32,194 bases of DNA from Pyrinomonadaceae bacterium (GTDB lineage: Bacteria > Acidobacteriota > Blastocatellia > Pyrinomonadales > Pyrinomonadaceae), in assembly GCA_030838445.1 (NCBI GenBank), contig JAUZFQ010000191.1, forward strand, positions 1 to 32,194. The letters run 5' to 3'. Shown one piece after another: positions 1 to 7,364 of this stretch. The position numbers and the translations under genes were made by a program. A model generated the notes under the pieces. It made no database searches, was not told the DNA's origin, and saw only the letters and a list, made by a program, of their open reading frames with translations. How positions within the stretch are numbered: position 1 is the first letter of the stretch; every line of letters begins with the position of its first letter.

Positions 1-346
1 GTGCAAAGAGCTTGAGCAACTGCCGAAATTTAGCCCGCGAAATTCGTGCACGAACAAATTGCTTGGAACTGACTGCCATGACTTAGTTTAATGCCATTTC
101 TATGGCTCTTATCTAGTCATGACCCAATATTTTTGACCAAAGATGACTCAACATAACACACGAGCGCGACGCGAGACAACGCGCCTGTCATGCGGCATCG
201 TGCGGGGAGAATTTTACCGGCGGGCGGCGAAATTTAGAGCGGCCACCTCAACCACCAAGACACGAAGACACAAAGTTAAAACCCTTAAAGTTTGCTTCGT
301 GTCTTTGTGCCTTCGTGGTGAGTTTTCTTAACTCTCTTAATTTCTC
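1..346. other. Intergenic region with no recognised gene
   Basis: No reading frame in this stretch looks like a protein I recognise, and I see no tRNA fold. It is more AT-rich than the genes that follow. Its only clear structure is the octamer-repeat hairpin at about 246-323, listed separately. It lies downstream of the minus-strand HExxH protein gene ending at 347, so the hairpin could serve as a 3' end structure for that gene (inference). Confidence 0.5.
246..323. repeat. Octamer-repeat hairpin (CACGAAGA type)
   Basis: The left arm (about 247-276) is built of 8-nt units of the form ACACGAAG and ACACAAAG. The right arm (about 294-322) is the near reverse complement, with units CTTCGTGT, CTTTGTGC and CTTCGTGG. 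The arms flank a short AT-rich loop. The arms differ by substitutions that stay in the 8-nt register. Design and intergenic placement match the heptamer hairpins elsewhere in the window, except for the period of eight. It lies just downstream of the stop codon of the minus-strand gene ending at 347. Confidence 0.8.
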
Positions 347-1696
347 TCAGGACGTTCCCAGAACCTTTTTCAACAACGCGCTCACGTTGGTCTTTTCCGG
401 CACGCCTTCGAGGATGGCGACGCGCGCGCCCTGTCGTTCCATGACGACTAAGCCTTCGCCCGTCGTGCGCCAGACGCGGCGCGTCTCCGTGGGGACGCTT
501 GCGCGCGTGTCCGCGATGGCGTCTTTGTAACGCCGCTCGGTGCGCCGGACGTAGGCGTCGAAAAATTCAGCGGCGTCCGTTGCCGTGTCCCAGGCCGTGA
601 GTTGGGCGAGCAAAACGTTGCGCGTCGTGCGGTTTTCATAGAGCGCGAAGCGGTCGCCGCCCCATCCCGCCGCGGCCTTCTGCGACTCTTTTTCCGCACG
701 CAAATATTCGTCGAGGATTTGAAAATAACTCCACTCGCCGTTCACGTCGTAATCGAGCCGCGTCCAATTCTTGCCGAGCAGTTCGGCAAGTTCCGGCACG
801 TCAACTTTGACGGGCGCTTCGCGCGCGAAATATTTTTCCGGGTGCAGAATTTGTTCGGACGACTGCGGCAGAGCTTTGTAGGCTTCGGAGATGAGCGGCC
901 AGCCGCCGCGCCGGTAAACTTGCGAGACGAAATCCATGCCCTGCTTGTAGGGAAAGAGGAGCGATTCGCGTATGGCGCGCGGCGCACGCTCGATCTTTTC
1001 GGACGAAGCGCCCTCCGCGTTCGCTGATTTCATCATCGCCGCGACGCGCTTCAAATCGCGCATCACGTAAAAGGTCATCACGAGCGTCGCGTCGCCTTCC
1101 ACGAGCGCGTGCGCGGCGAGTTCGGCGTCCGAGTCGCCCTTCGGCCATTTCGAGAAGCGGAGCAGGTTGAAGTGCTGGTCTTGCAGGGCGTGCGTGAGTT
1201 CGTGCGCCATGACGGGCTGCTGGCCGTCGAGGTCAATCCAGTCAGCGAGGTAAAACTCCTGCGTCTTGGGTTCGTAGTAGCCCGCCACCTGTTCGGTCAA
1301 CAGTTCGATGAGGAAGGAGCGAAACTGGAAATCCGCGGGCACGAGTCCGAGTTTCTTTAAAGCGACTTCGCTCGCGTGCAACTCGGCGGGCGTTGATTGT
1401 TCGTCCAGATTACGCACGAGCATCCGCTCGATCTCGGCGCGCGACTGCGCCCCGCTCTTCACGGCGCGCAAGACTCCGAGTTGCCTGATCTCGCCCGTCT
1501 CTTTCAAGACTTCGGACGTGGCGGCCACGACGCTCGCGCTGCGCGGATTGACGGCGGCGGTCGGTCTCTGCGGCGCGGCGACCTGTGCCGCAGCCTGCCG
1601 CGCGCCCGTCGCCAACAGTCCGCCCGCCAGCGCGACGGCGCAGAGCAAAGCGGCGCATCTTTTGAGCGCGCCCGGCATCTTGTTTCTCTTTGACAT
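347..1696 (-). CDS. Secreted HExxH putative metallopeptidase
   Basis: A 449-residue protein of no named family that I can assign. Residues 1-38 form a Sec signal peptide with a basic N-terminus, a hydrophobic core and an Ala-rich cleavage region. A zinc-peptidase motif HELTH is at 165-169, preceded by GYYEPKTQEFYL (139-150) and followed by ALVEGDA near 197-203, where the Glu of EGDA is a plausible third metal ligand. This layout occurs in uncharacterised secreted bacterial proteins. The chosen ATG has AAAGG and GGAG upstream. A longer open frame reaching 2365 runs antisense through the thioesterase gene and is not credible. It is divergent from the thioesterase. A zinc-dependent peptidase is a reasonable inference, but the substrate is unknown. 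Confidence 0.75.
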   Translation of the reverse strand: MSKRNKMPGALKRCAALLCAVALAGGLLATGARQAAAQVAAPQRPTAAVNPRSASVVAATSEVLKETGEIRQLGVLRAVKSGAQSRAEIERMLVRNLDEQSTPAELHASEVALKKLGLVPADFQFRSFLIELLTEQVAGYYEPKTQEFYLADWIDLDGQQPVMAHELTHALQDQHFNLLRFSKWPKGDSDAELAAHALVEGDATLVMTFYVMRDLKRVAAMMKSANAEGASSEKIERAPRAIRESLLFPYKQGMDFVSQVYRRGGWPLISEAYKALPQSSEQILHPEKYFAREAPVKVDVPELAELLGKNWTRLDYDVNGEWSYFQILDEYLRAEKESQKAAAGWGGDRFALYENRTTRNVLLAQLTAWDTATDAAEFFDAYVRRTERRYKDAIADTRASVPTETRRVWRTTGEGLVVMERQGARVAILEGVPEKTNVSALLKKVLGTS

Positions 1697-1751
1697 CTCC
1701 AACCTTTCGCTTTTATAGTCCGCAGACACGCGGCTCATTTCGGTAGTGTAA

Positions 1752-1774
1752 ATTGCTCTCCGCGAGAGAGCAAT
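1752..1774. promoter_or_regulatory. Perfect 9-bp hairpin in a divergent 5' region
   Basis: ATTGCTCTC at 1752-1760 and GAGAGCAAT at 1766-1774 are exact reverse complements around a 5-nt loop. The structure sits between the divergent HExxH gene and thioesterase gene, five bases before the thioesterase SD (GGGAGG, about 1779-1784). It could be a DNA operator or an RNA hairpin near the ribosome-binding site. The sequence cannot decide between these. Confidence 0.5.
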
Positions 1775-1789
1775 CAGCGGGAGGCTTTT

Positions 1790-2299
1790 ATGATGGCAGA
1801 AACGGCGATAGACGATGCTTTGTTCGACGTGTGGCACGAAACCACCGTGCGCGTGCGCTACGCGGAGACGGACAGAATGGGCGTCGTCTATCACGCCAAC
1901 TATCTCGTCTGGTTTGAAATCGGTCGCACCGAGTTCTGCCGCGCGCGCGGCTTCGCCTACCGCGACATGGAAGAAAACTCCGACGCCTTCCTCGTCGTCG
2001 CTGAAAGCTATTGCCGCTACAAAGCCCCCGCGCTCTACGACGACGAACTCATCGTGCGCACGCACATCACGGAACTGCGACGCCGCTCCGTCCGCTTCGG
2101 CTACGAAATCCTGCGCGCCACGGACGGAGTGATCATCGCGGAAGGCGAAACCGGCCACGTCGTCACGGACGGGCACGGGCGCGTCAAATCCATGCCCGAA
2201 CAATACCGCAACCTGCTCTCCGCCGTCCCCGAAGAAGACATCCACACCTCGCAACTCCCGCAACGCATCGAACCCGTGCCCGAAGGCAACGCGCCGTAG
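1790..2299 (+). CDS. Acyl-CoA thioesterase, 4HBT/YbgC type
   Basis: A 169-residue hotdog-fold thioesterase that would hydrolyse acyl-CoA thioesters in the cytoplasm. The family signature is clear at residues 24-42: YAETDRMGVVYHANYLVWF, in which Asp28 aligns with the catalytic aspartate of YbgC-type enzymes. The remaining fold (a YRDMEE region, then LRRRSVRFGYEI and GETGHVVTD) is typical. The family usually has 130-150 residues, and the extra length is a short N-terminus and a C-terminal tail after residue 145. The ATG at 1790 has GGGAGG about six bases upstream. An ATG one codon later is equally possible. Family certain, substrate unknown. Confidence 0.9.
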   Translation: MMAETAIDDALFDVWHETTVRVRYAETDRMGVVYHANYLVWFEIGRTEFCRARGFAYRDMEENSDAFLVVAESYCRYKAPALYDDELIVRTHITELRRRSVRFGYEILRATDGVIIAEGETGHVVTDGHGRVKSMPEQYRNLLSAVPEEDIHTSQLPQRIEPVPEGNAP

Positions 2300-2302
2300 A
2301 TA

Positions 2303-2330
2303 GGGATGAAGGATGAGGGATGAGGGATGA
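2303..2330. repeat. Single-arm heptamer repeat (GGATGAR)
   Basis: Four consecutive 7-nt units GGATGAA/GGATGAG lie between the thioesterase stop codon and the terminator hairpin. No complementary right arm was found, so this is a half version of the hairpin elements elsewhere. It begins only a few bases after the stop codon. Confidence 0.75.
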
Positions 2331-2334
2331 ATAA

Positions 2335-2371
2335 GAAAGCGTGGTCGCTCAACGAGAGCGGCCACGCTTTC
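2335..2371. terminator. Bidirectional terminator between convergent genes
   Basis: A 16-bp stem (2335-2350 with 2356-2371, one T-G position) closes a 5-nt AACGA loop. It lies between the plus-strand thioesterase (stop at 2299) and the minus-strand DUF2911 gene (stop at 2428). T-rich sequence follows on both strands (CGTTTTG on plus, TTATTC on minus), though neither is a long U-tract. Confidence 0.8.
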
Positions 2372-2427
2372 CGTTTTGTGCCGTCAATTTGTGTTGTGGT
2401 CGGCGGCTTGCCGCTTTTGTTCGTCGC

Positions 2428-2985
2428 TTACTTCACGCCGAACTTGCCGCTCATCAAGGCCGTGCCCCAGTGGATTTTGACCTCGCCGTCGCCGTTTGCG
2501 TCGGACAGGTTGATCGTCAACAACTCCAAAGAATCCCCGGCCTTCTCAAGTTTCAAGGGCAGTTCCGCCGCGTAGCCTTCTTTCAGCGGCGGCGCGCCCC
2601 ACACGCCCGTCTTCGGATGGAAGGCGAGCGTCCACGTGTCTGCGCCCGTGCGGCGCACCCAGAGCGAATACTTTCCGGCCTTCAACTCCTGTGTGCCGAT
2701 CAAGAGATCGGCGGCAGTCGTCAACTCGGTCGCTTGGTTCATGCCGACGCGCCAGACCGTGCCGACCGGAGCTTGCGCCAGCAAGTCGCGCCCTTTCAGG
2801 TTGGGGCGTCCGTAGTTGATGGAAATTTTCTTGCCTTTGATGGTGGCTTCGGCGTCGGCGCGCGGGGCAGGGGCTTCTTTCTGCGCCTGCGGAGCGTTGT
2901 TACTATTCGCGTTCGAGTTCTGCGCCTGCGAAGAGCAAGCGCAACAGAGCAACAACAATAAGGGCAACAGGGTTCGAGTCTTCAT
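2428..2985 (-). CDS. DUF2911 family secreted protein, probable lipoprotein
   Basis: A 185-residue exported protein. Residues 1-17 are a signal peptide ending in LCCAC, so Cys17 could be lipidated, although this is not a perfect lipobox. A low-complexity Asn/Ala/Gln linker follows (about 20-45). The DUF2911 domain then covers about 47-185, with characteristic stretches ISINYGRPNLKGR, VGTVWRVGMNQATELTT and AGKYSLWV. The domain has no assigned biochemical activity that I can state. It is frequent in Acidobacteriota and Bacteroidota. It converges on the thioesterase gene across a shared terminator. Confidence 0.88.
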   Translation of the reverse strand: MKTRTLLPLLLLLCCACSSQAQNSNANSNNAPQAQKEAPAPRADAEATIKGKKISINYGRPNLKGRDLLAQAPVGTVWRVGMNQATELTTAADLLIGTQELKAGKYSLWVRRTGADTWTLAFHPKTGVWGAPPLKEGYAAELPLKLEKAGDSLELLTINLSDANGDGEVKIHWGTALMSGKFGVK

Positions 2986-3086
2986 CTAATTCCTCCAGGT
3001 CTAAACTGTGTGGATTAATCTAAAAGCGCAGTACAAAACTATCTTCCGCCTTCCTTTGCGCCGCCAGCGGGAGACGAAAAGCCGCC

Positions 3087-3869
3087 TCACGATTCGTGCG
3101 GCAGTGAGAGCCGGGAAATTTCCCGCGCGCGTCCCGTTTCTTCGTCAACGTCTATGACGGCGGCGCAGATGCGCGCGTTGCCCGTGGAGTGTTCGGCGCG
3201 ACGCTGTGTGACGGAGGTGAAGCGCGCGATCACGTCGTCCTTGTCCATGCCGATCACGCCCGCGTAGCTGCCGGTCATGCCGATGTCAGAGAGATAAGCC
3301 GTGCCCTGCGGCAGGATGCGCTCGTCCGCCGTCTGCACGTGCGTGTGCGTGCCCACCACCGCCGAGACGCGCCCGTCCAGAAACCAACCCATCGCGCTCT
3401 TCTCCGAAGTCGCTTCGGCGTGCATGTCCACGAGACGCACGCGCACGTCCGCAGGAATCGAGTTCACCAACTCGTCCGCGACGCGAAACGGATCGTCCGC
3501 CGTGCCCATGAAGACGCGACCGATGAGATTCAAGACGGCGACGCGCACGCCGCGCACTTCCCCGACCCACAGCCCCGCGCCCGGCGTGCCCGGCGGGTAG
3601 TTGGCCGGACGCAGGAGCCGCCCGTTGCGTTCGATGTAAGGGATGATGTCGCGCTTGTCGAAGATGTGATTGCCGGAGGTCATCACGTCAATGCCGCTCT
3701 GGAAGAGTTGGTCTGCGAGCGTGGGCGTGATGGAGAAGCCGCCCGCGACGTTCTCCGCGTTCATCACGGCGAGGTCAATGCGGTGCTGCTCGCGCAAGTC
3801 CTGTATGCGCTCAAGGACGGCCACGCGCCCCGGCTTCGCCACCACATCCCCGATCATCAGAACTCTCAT
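3087..3869 (-). CDS. ymdB: YmdB-family metallophosphoesterase
   Basis: A 260-residue calcineurin-like phosphoesterase of the YmdB (TIGR00282) family. The Bacillus subtilis member hydrolyses 2',3'-cyclic nucleotides and affects RNA levels and multicellular behaviour. Metal-ligand motifs are present in order: GDVVAKPGR near residue 7, NAENVAGG near 38, SGNHIFDKRD near 66, DMHAEATSEK near 148 and GTHTHVQTADERI near 173. Length matches the family. GAGGG lies upstream of the ATG. It is the last gene of the minus-strand run, after zapA and the 6S RNA, and is separated from the latter by a heptamer hairpin. Confidence 0.95.
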   Translation of the reverse strand: MRVLMIGDVVAKPGRVAVLERIQDLREQHRIDLAVMNAENVAGGFSITPTLADQLFQSGIDVMTSGNHIFDKRDIIPYIERNGRLLRPANYPPGTPGAGLWVGEVRGVRVAVLNLIGRVFMGTADDPFRVADELVNSIPADVRVRLVDMHAEATSEKSAMGWFLDGRVSAVVGTHTHVQTADERILPQGTAYLSDIGMTGSYAGVIGMDKDDVIARFTSVTQRRAEHSTGNARICAAVIDVDEETGRAREISRLSLPHES

Positions 3870-3888
3870 CCAATTCCCTCAAAGAAAA

Positions 3889-3969
3889 TGACGAGTGACA
3901 GATGACAAACGACAAGTTAAAGCAGCTTGCTTTCCTGACTTGTCACTTGTCACCTGTCACTCGTCACTT
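3889..3969. repeat. Heptamer hairpin, GTGACRR family (6S RNA/ymdB junction)
   Basis: The left arm (about 3889-3918) and right arm (about 3938-3969) carry 7-nt units with a constant GTGAC (or ATGAC) and a varying purine pair. The arms are complementary over about 32 positions, with three differences. All three are purine transitions that become G-U pairs in minus-strand RNA. The loop contains an inner AAAGCA/TGCTTT inverted repeat. The right arm starts directly beside the T-tract that ends the 6S RNA. Confidence 0.88.
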
Positions 3970-3977
3970 AAAAAAGA

Positions 3978-4186
3978 GGCAGAGGGGCATCCGCAAAGCC
4001 GTTCCGAAGCCGTAATTGAACCTGCACTCAACAGGTGGGTGCCCTTTTGTGAGCCGCGGCCTTTGGCAGTTCCTTAACAATGAAGGAATGCACTGGCTAT
4101 CAAAGCGGCGTCGGGCTCCCTTATCAACGGCATTGGCTCAACATGGGAAATCGGTGACGAACCACGCAGAATTAATTCCCTCAGCC
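3978..4186 (-). ncRNA. ssrS: 6S RNA (ssrS)
   Basis: A candidate 6S RNA, the global regulator that binds the RNA polymerase holoenzyme by mimicking an open promoter. It lies directly downstream of zapA on the same strand, as in E. coli. Read on the minus strand, the 5' end GGCTGAGGG pairs with the 3' end CCCCTCTGCC to make the closing stem. A T6 tract (3970-3975) follows. The 3' half resembles E. coli 6S in order: CACCTG, then GGTTCAA, TTACGGC, GCGG and ATGCC before the closing stem. The length, about 209 nt, is somewhat above the 184 nt of E. coli. Upstream is a promoter whose predicted start matches the 5' end. No open frame fits. Ends are approximate. Confidence 0.78.
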
Positions 4187-4193
4187 AAGCGGG

Positions 4194-4224
4194 ATACTAA
4201 CATAAATCGGCGGCCTCAAGTCAA
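4194..4224 (-). promoter_or_regulatory. Promoter of the 6S RNA
   Basis: On the minus strand a -35 TTGACT (4224-4219) is followed after 19 bases by TAGTAT (4199-4194). The latter is preceded by TGT, giving an extended -10. A start about seven bases downstream falls at 4187-4186, where the closing stem of the RNA begins. Confidence 0.6.
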
Positions 4225-4288
4225 AAGAGCAAACGCGAAAAAACGGCTCTTGAAACTTGACAATTCGACGCTCTTTTTTTTTCCAAAT

Positions 4289-4660
4289 TTATGTAAAAGA
4301 GATGTTGCTCTGGTTGGCGGCGGTCTGCTGTTCGGCAACGGTGCGCGCCTTGAGCAGGCGGTCCAGGAGGTCTGCGCATTCGCCGCTGCGCGCGGCGAGT
4401 TGCGAGTCGGCCTGTTCGTGCAGACGCTTGAGACGGTGGAGTTCGTCAGCGATATGCAGGGCGGCGAGGATCGCCACTTTCAGGGAGTCAACCGTGAGCG
4501 TGCCCGAAGAGATTTCGCGCATGCGGCGATCAACAAACTCCGCGAGTTGCGTGACATATTCGCTGTCGCCGTCCGAGCGGATGTTGTAAATCTGGTTGTA
4601 GATTTCCACGCGGATGGTGGGCGTGCCGGGGGAATCGCCGGGGCTTTTGATGGCGCTCAT
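4289..4660 (-). CDS. zapA: Cell division protein ZapA
   Basis: A 123-residue ZapA-family protein, which bundles FtsZ filaments at the division ring. After a short Pro/Ser-rich N-terminus, the globular ZapA head runs from about residue 15 (IRVEIYNQIYNIRSD), with the typical YVTQLAEFVDRRM and KVAILAALHIADEL segments. A coiled-coil tail of about 40 residues follows. It is 19 bases after the ZapB-like gene, with CGGAGA upstream of the ATG. The pairing with a second small coiled-coil protein and with 6S RNA supports the call. Confidence 0.92.
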   Translation of the reverse strand: MSAIKSPGDSPGTPTIRVEIYNQIYNIRSDGDSEYVTQLAEFVDRRMREISSGTLTVDSLKVAILAALHIADELHRLKRLHEQADSQLAARSGECADLLDRLLKARTVAEQQTAANQSNISFT

Positions 4661-4679
4661 AACTTACTATCTCCGCCGG

Positions 4680-4961
4680 TCATTTCCTGACGGCTTCGGC
4701 CATCTCCGGGTCGAGCACGGCCACGGCGTCGAGCATCGCTTCGACCTTCATGCGAATCATGTCGCGCTCGGACAGCAGGCGTTCGACCTGCGATTCGAGC
4801 CGTTCCTTCTCGTCGAGCAGGTTGCCTAACTCGCGCCGCGTCGAGGCGACATCGCGTTCCAACGCTTCCTTCTCCTGACGCAGCGTCTTCGTCAGTTCGA
4901 TGGTGCGGTAAATCTTATCTTCTAGGTGTGAAAACTTCTCCAGTCCGGTTAATCCGACCAT
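4680..4961 (-). CDS. ZapB-like coiled-coil cell division protein
   Basis: A 93-residue protein that is almost entirely heptad coiled coil (about residues 8-80, rich in Glu, Lys, Arg and Leu). It ends in an Ala/Val/Glu-rich tail. Small coiled coils next to zapA are often ZapB-type FtsZ-ring factors, and the position here suggests that role. Sequence alone cannot separate ZapB from other coiled coils. An upstream start at 4988 is open, but the ATG at 4961 is chosen because AAGGAGAGG lies right before it. The pheT gene is upstream, separated by a heptamer hairpin. Confidence 0.7.
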   Translation of the reverse strand: MVGLTGLEKFSHLEDKIYRTIELTKTLRQEKEALERDVASTRRELGNLLDEKERLESQVERLLSERDMIRMKVEAMLDAVAVLDPEMAEAVRK

Positions 4962-5046
4962 CGCCTCTCCTTCAACGCGAAACAGCAATTCAAAATTGCC
5001 GACCGATTATGCGACTTCGCGACTCCGAGCGCAAGAGGGAAACAGC

Positions 5047-5130
5047 AGAGGCTAGAGGTTAGTGGTCGGAGGTCGGTGGAAAGCAATTTTTTGTTCCCGA
5101 CTAACCCCTGACATCTGCCCTCCGGCCTCT
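5047..5130. repeat. Heptamer hairpin, RGAGGYY family (pheT/zapB junction)
   Basis: The left arm (5047-5079) has 7-nt units AGAGGCT, AGAGGTT, AGTGGTC and GGAGGTC. The right arm (5096-5130), as its reverse complement, has AGAGGCC, GGAGGGC, AGATGTC and AGGGGTT. Arms are more diverged than in other copies but keep the 7-nt register. The loop contains AAGCAATTTTTTGTT. The right arm ends three bases from the pheT stop codon. Confidence 0.75.
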
Positions 5131-5133
5131 ACT

Positions 5134-7269
5134 TTATCGCTTCAACTGCGCGCCGAACTTCTCTTCCAGAGTGCCGACGATGCGGCCGTGCAGTTCGTCA
5201 ACCTCTTCGTCGCGCAGCGTCCGGTCGTCGGCTCGATATTCGATCCTGAGCGTCACGGAGCGTCGGCCTTCGGGCACGCGCTCGCCCTCGTAGACGTAGA
5301 CGAGCGCGACGCGACGCACCTGTTCGAGGTTCAACTCGACGACGGCGCGCTGCATCTCCGCGAAGGTCACGCGCCGGGGCGCGACGAGCGACGCATCGCG
5401 CGTGACCGAGGGGAAGCGCGCGAGCGGCGCATAGCGAACGCCCGCCTCTGCGGCGGCGAGCAGGGCTGCGAAATCAATCTCCGCGACGTAGACCGGCTGC
5501 TTGAATTTGTAAGCGGCGGCCACGTCGTCGGCCAGACGGCCGAGCATGCCGACGGCGCGCCCCTCGCACGTAAGTTGCGCCGCCTGCCCTTCGCGCAGGT
5601 GGCGCGCGCCCGTTGCGGCGAACTCAACGGGAGCGACGTTCATCGCGGCGAGCGCGGCTTCGAGCGCGCCTTTCAGATCGTAGAAATCGAGTTCGCGCGA
5701 CGCGCCCGCGTGCCCTTCCTCGGTGGCGACGCCCGTCGCGACGAGCGCGCAGGCGTCCGTCTCGCGCGGCTGCCCGCCTTCTTCCGAGTCGGCCGCGTAG
5801 ACGCGCCCCATCTCGAAGAGGCGCACGTCGCGCGTGCCGTGGTTGAAGTTGTGCCTGACGGAATCGAGCAGCCCGGCGAGCAGCGTCGGCCGCATGCGCG
5901 CCGCGCCCTCGATGATCGGGTTGCTCAGCGTCACGAGCCGCGACGCCTCGTCCGCCCGCCGGACGAGTCCCGGCAGGAACTCGAATTGTTCGTCGTGCGC
6001 CGTGTCAATGAAACTGAACGTCAGAGCCTCGTCGAAGCCGCACGCGTTCAACGCGCGACGCGACGCGCGCCTGCGCCCTTCGTGCGCGCGATACTCGCCG
6101 GCGACGTTCGCGGCGGGCAGCGTGTCCGAAACCTTGTCGTAACCGAAATGACGCCCGACCTCTTCGACCAAATCCTCTTCGATCCGAATGTCCGTGCGCC
6201 ACGACGGGCTGACGAAGTTTGCCGCCGCTTCCGACTCCGCGGCCGCACTTCGCGCGCCGCCGTCGTCAGCGGATGACCCCGCGCCGTCCGCGCCCGCCCG
6301 TTCGATGCCGAGCGCGCCGAGGATGCGAATCGAATCTCGCATCGGCACGTCCAGCCCCGTCAATTCCCTGACGCGCGAGAAGCGCAGCGGGACAATCGTA
6401 GGCGTCGCCGGTTGCGGGTAAAGGTCAATCGCGTCGGTCGTCGCCGTGCCGCCCGCCAGTTCCGTGATGAGCGCGACGGTTCGCGCCTGCGCGCGCAACT
6501 GTCCCTCCGGGTCAACGCCGCGCTCGAAACGATCCGACGCCTCCGTCTGCAAGCCCAGAGCGCGCGAGGTGCGCCTGACGGACGCGGGCGCGAAGTGCGC
6601 CGCTTCGATCAAAATGTCGCGCGTCGCGTCGGAGATTTCGGTCTCCGCGCCGCCCATCACGCCCGCCAGCGCGACGGCGCGCGCGGCGTCGGCGATGACC
6701 AGCATCTCCGCGTCGAGTTCGCGCTCAACTCCGTCGAGCGTCGTCAGTCGTTCGCCCGCGCGCGCGCGACGGACGACGAGGCGGCGCTCGTTCAACTTCT
6801 CCAAATCGAAGGCGTGGAGCGGCTGCCCCAGTTCGAGCATCACGTAGTTGGTGATGTCTGCGACGTTGTTGATCGAACGCTGCCCGACGGCTTGCAGACG
6901 CGCGACGAGCCACGCGGGCGACGGCGCGATGCTCACCCCGCGCACGACGCGCGCCGTGAAGCGCGTGCATAGATCAACGGCCTCCACCTCGACGGACGTG
7001 AAACTCTCCGTCTTCCCTTCCTCGCGCGCCGCGCGCATCTCCGGCAGGCGCACCTCGCCGCCCGCGAGCACCGACACCTCGCGCGCGACGCCCAGATGCG
7101 ACAGCCAATCGGGGCGGTTCGACAGCCCGGCGATCTCCAACACGAAATCGTCGCCCGCCTCGTGCACGGCTTCCACCTCAAGCCCCGCCATCGTCAAACG
7201 CTCGCGCAGTTCGCCCGCCGTCAAGCGCGCCCCCGTCAATTCGCGTAGCCAGTTGTAGCTGATGTTCAT
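5134..7269 (-). CDS. pheT: Phenylalanine-tRNA ligase beta subunit, short form
   Basis: A 711-residue beta subunit of the alpha2-beta2 enzyme that charges tRNA-Phe. The N-terminus [11 protein letters not shown] is standard. The B3/B4 editing region is clear ([28 protein letters not shown] near 131-158), followed by B5 and the catalytic-like core. An FDX-ACB anticodon-binding domain closes the protein ([13 protein letters not shown] to the end). The usual EMAP-type tRNA-binding domain at about 40-150 of typical 790-800-residue subunits is absent: after LEVEAV the chain passes almost directly to [17 protein letters not shown]. The ATG at 7269 gives the conserved N-terminus, but no SD is visible, because a heptamer hairpin arm ends eight bases upstream. 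Confidence 0.96.
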   Translation of the reverse strand: MNISYNWLRELTGARLTAGELRERLTMAGLEVEAVHEAGDDFVLEIAGLSNRPDWLSHLGVAREVSVLAGGEVRLPEMRAAREEGKTESFTSVEVEAVDLCTRFTARVVRGVSIAPSPAWLVARLQAVGQRSINNVADITNYVMLELGQPLHAFDLEKLNERRLVVRRARAGERLTTLDGVERELDAEMLVIADAARAVALAGVMGGAETEISDATRDILIEAAHFAPASVRRTSRALGLQTEASDRFERGVDPEGQLRAQARTVALITELAGGTATTDAIDLYPQPATPTIVPLRFSRVRELTGLDVPMRDSIRILGALGIERAGADGAGSSADDGGARSAAAESEAAANFVSPSWRTDIRIEEDLVEEVGRHFGYDKVSDTLPAANVAGEYRAHEGRRRASRRALNACGFDEALTFSFIDTAHDEQFEFLPGLVRRADEASRLVTLSNPIIEGAARMRPTLLAGLLDSVRHNFNHGTRDVRLFEMGRVYAADSEEGGQPRETDACALVATGVATEEGHAGASRELDFYDLKGALEAALAAMNVAPVEFAATGARHLREGQAAQLTCEGRAVGMLGRLADDVAAAYKFKQPVYVAEIDFAALLAAAEAGVRYAPLARFPSVTRDASLVAPRRVTFAEMQRAVVELNLEQVRRVALVYVYEGERVPEGRRSVTLRIEYRADDRTLRDEEVDELHGRIVGTLEEKFGAQLKR

Positions 7270-7276
7270 AAGAAAG

Positions 7277-7364
7277 CAGTGACGAGTGACGAGTGACAAG
7301 TGACAAGTAATAAAAACAAGTTCTTGGTTTTAACTTGTCACTTGTCACTCGTCACTCGTCACTG
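7277..7364. repeat. Perfect heptamer hairpin, GTGACRR family (pheS/pheT junction)
   Basis: The arms 7277-7308 and 7333-7364 are exact 32-nt reverse complements, made of GTGACGA, GTGACGA, GTGACAA and GTGACAA. The 24-nt loop contains AACAAGTTCTTGGTTTT. The arm nearest pheS ends at 7364, directly beside the pheS stop codon (7365-7367). The other arm ends at 7277, eight bases before the pheT ATG. It fills the whole junction and is the best-preserved copy in the window. Confidence 0.95.

Noticed and set aside
1697-2365. N-terminal extension of the HExxH protein across the thioesterase gene
   Set aside because: It runs antisense to a clear thioesterase gene. The ATG at 1696 starts a good signal peptide with an SD-like sequence upstream.
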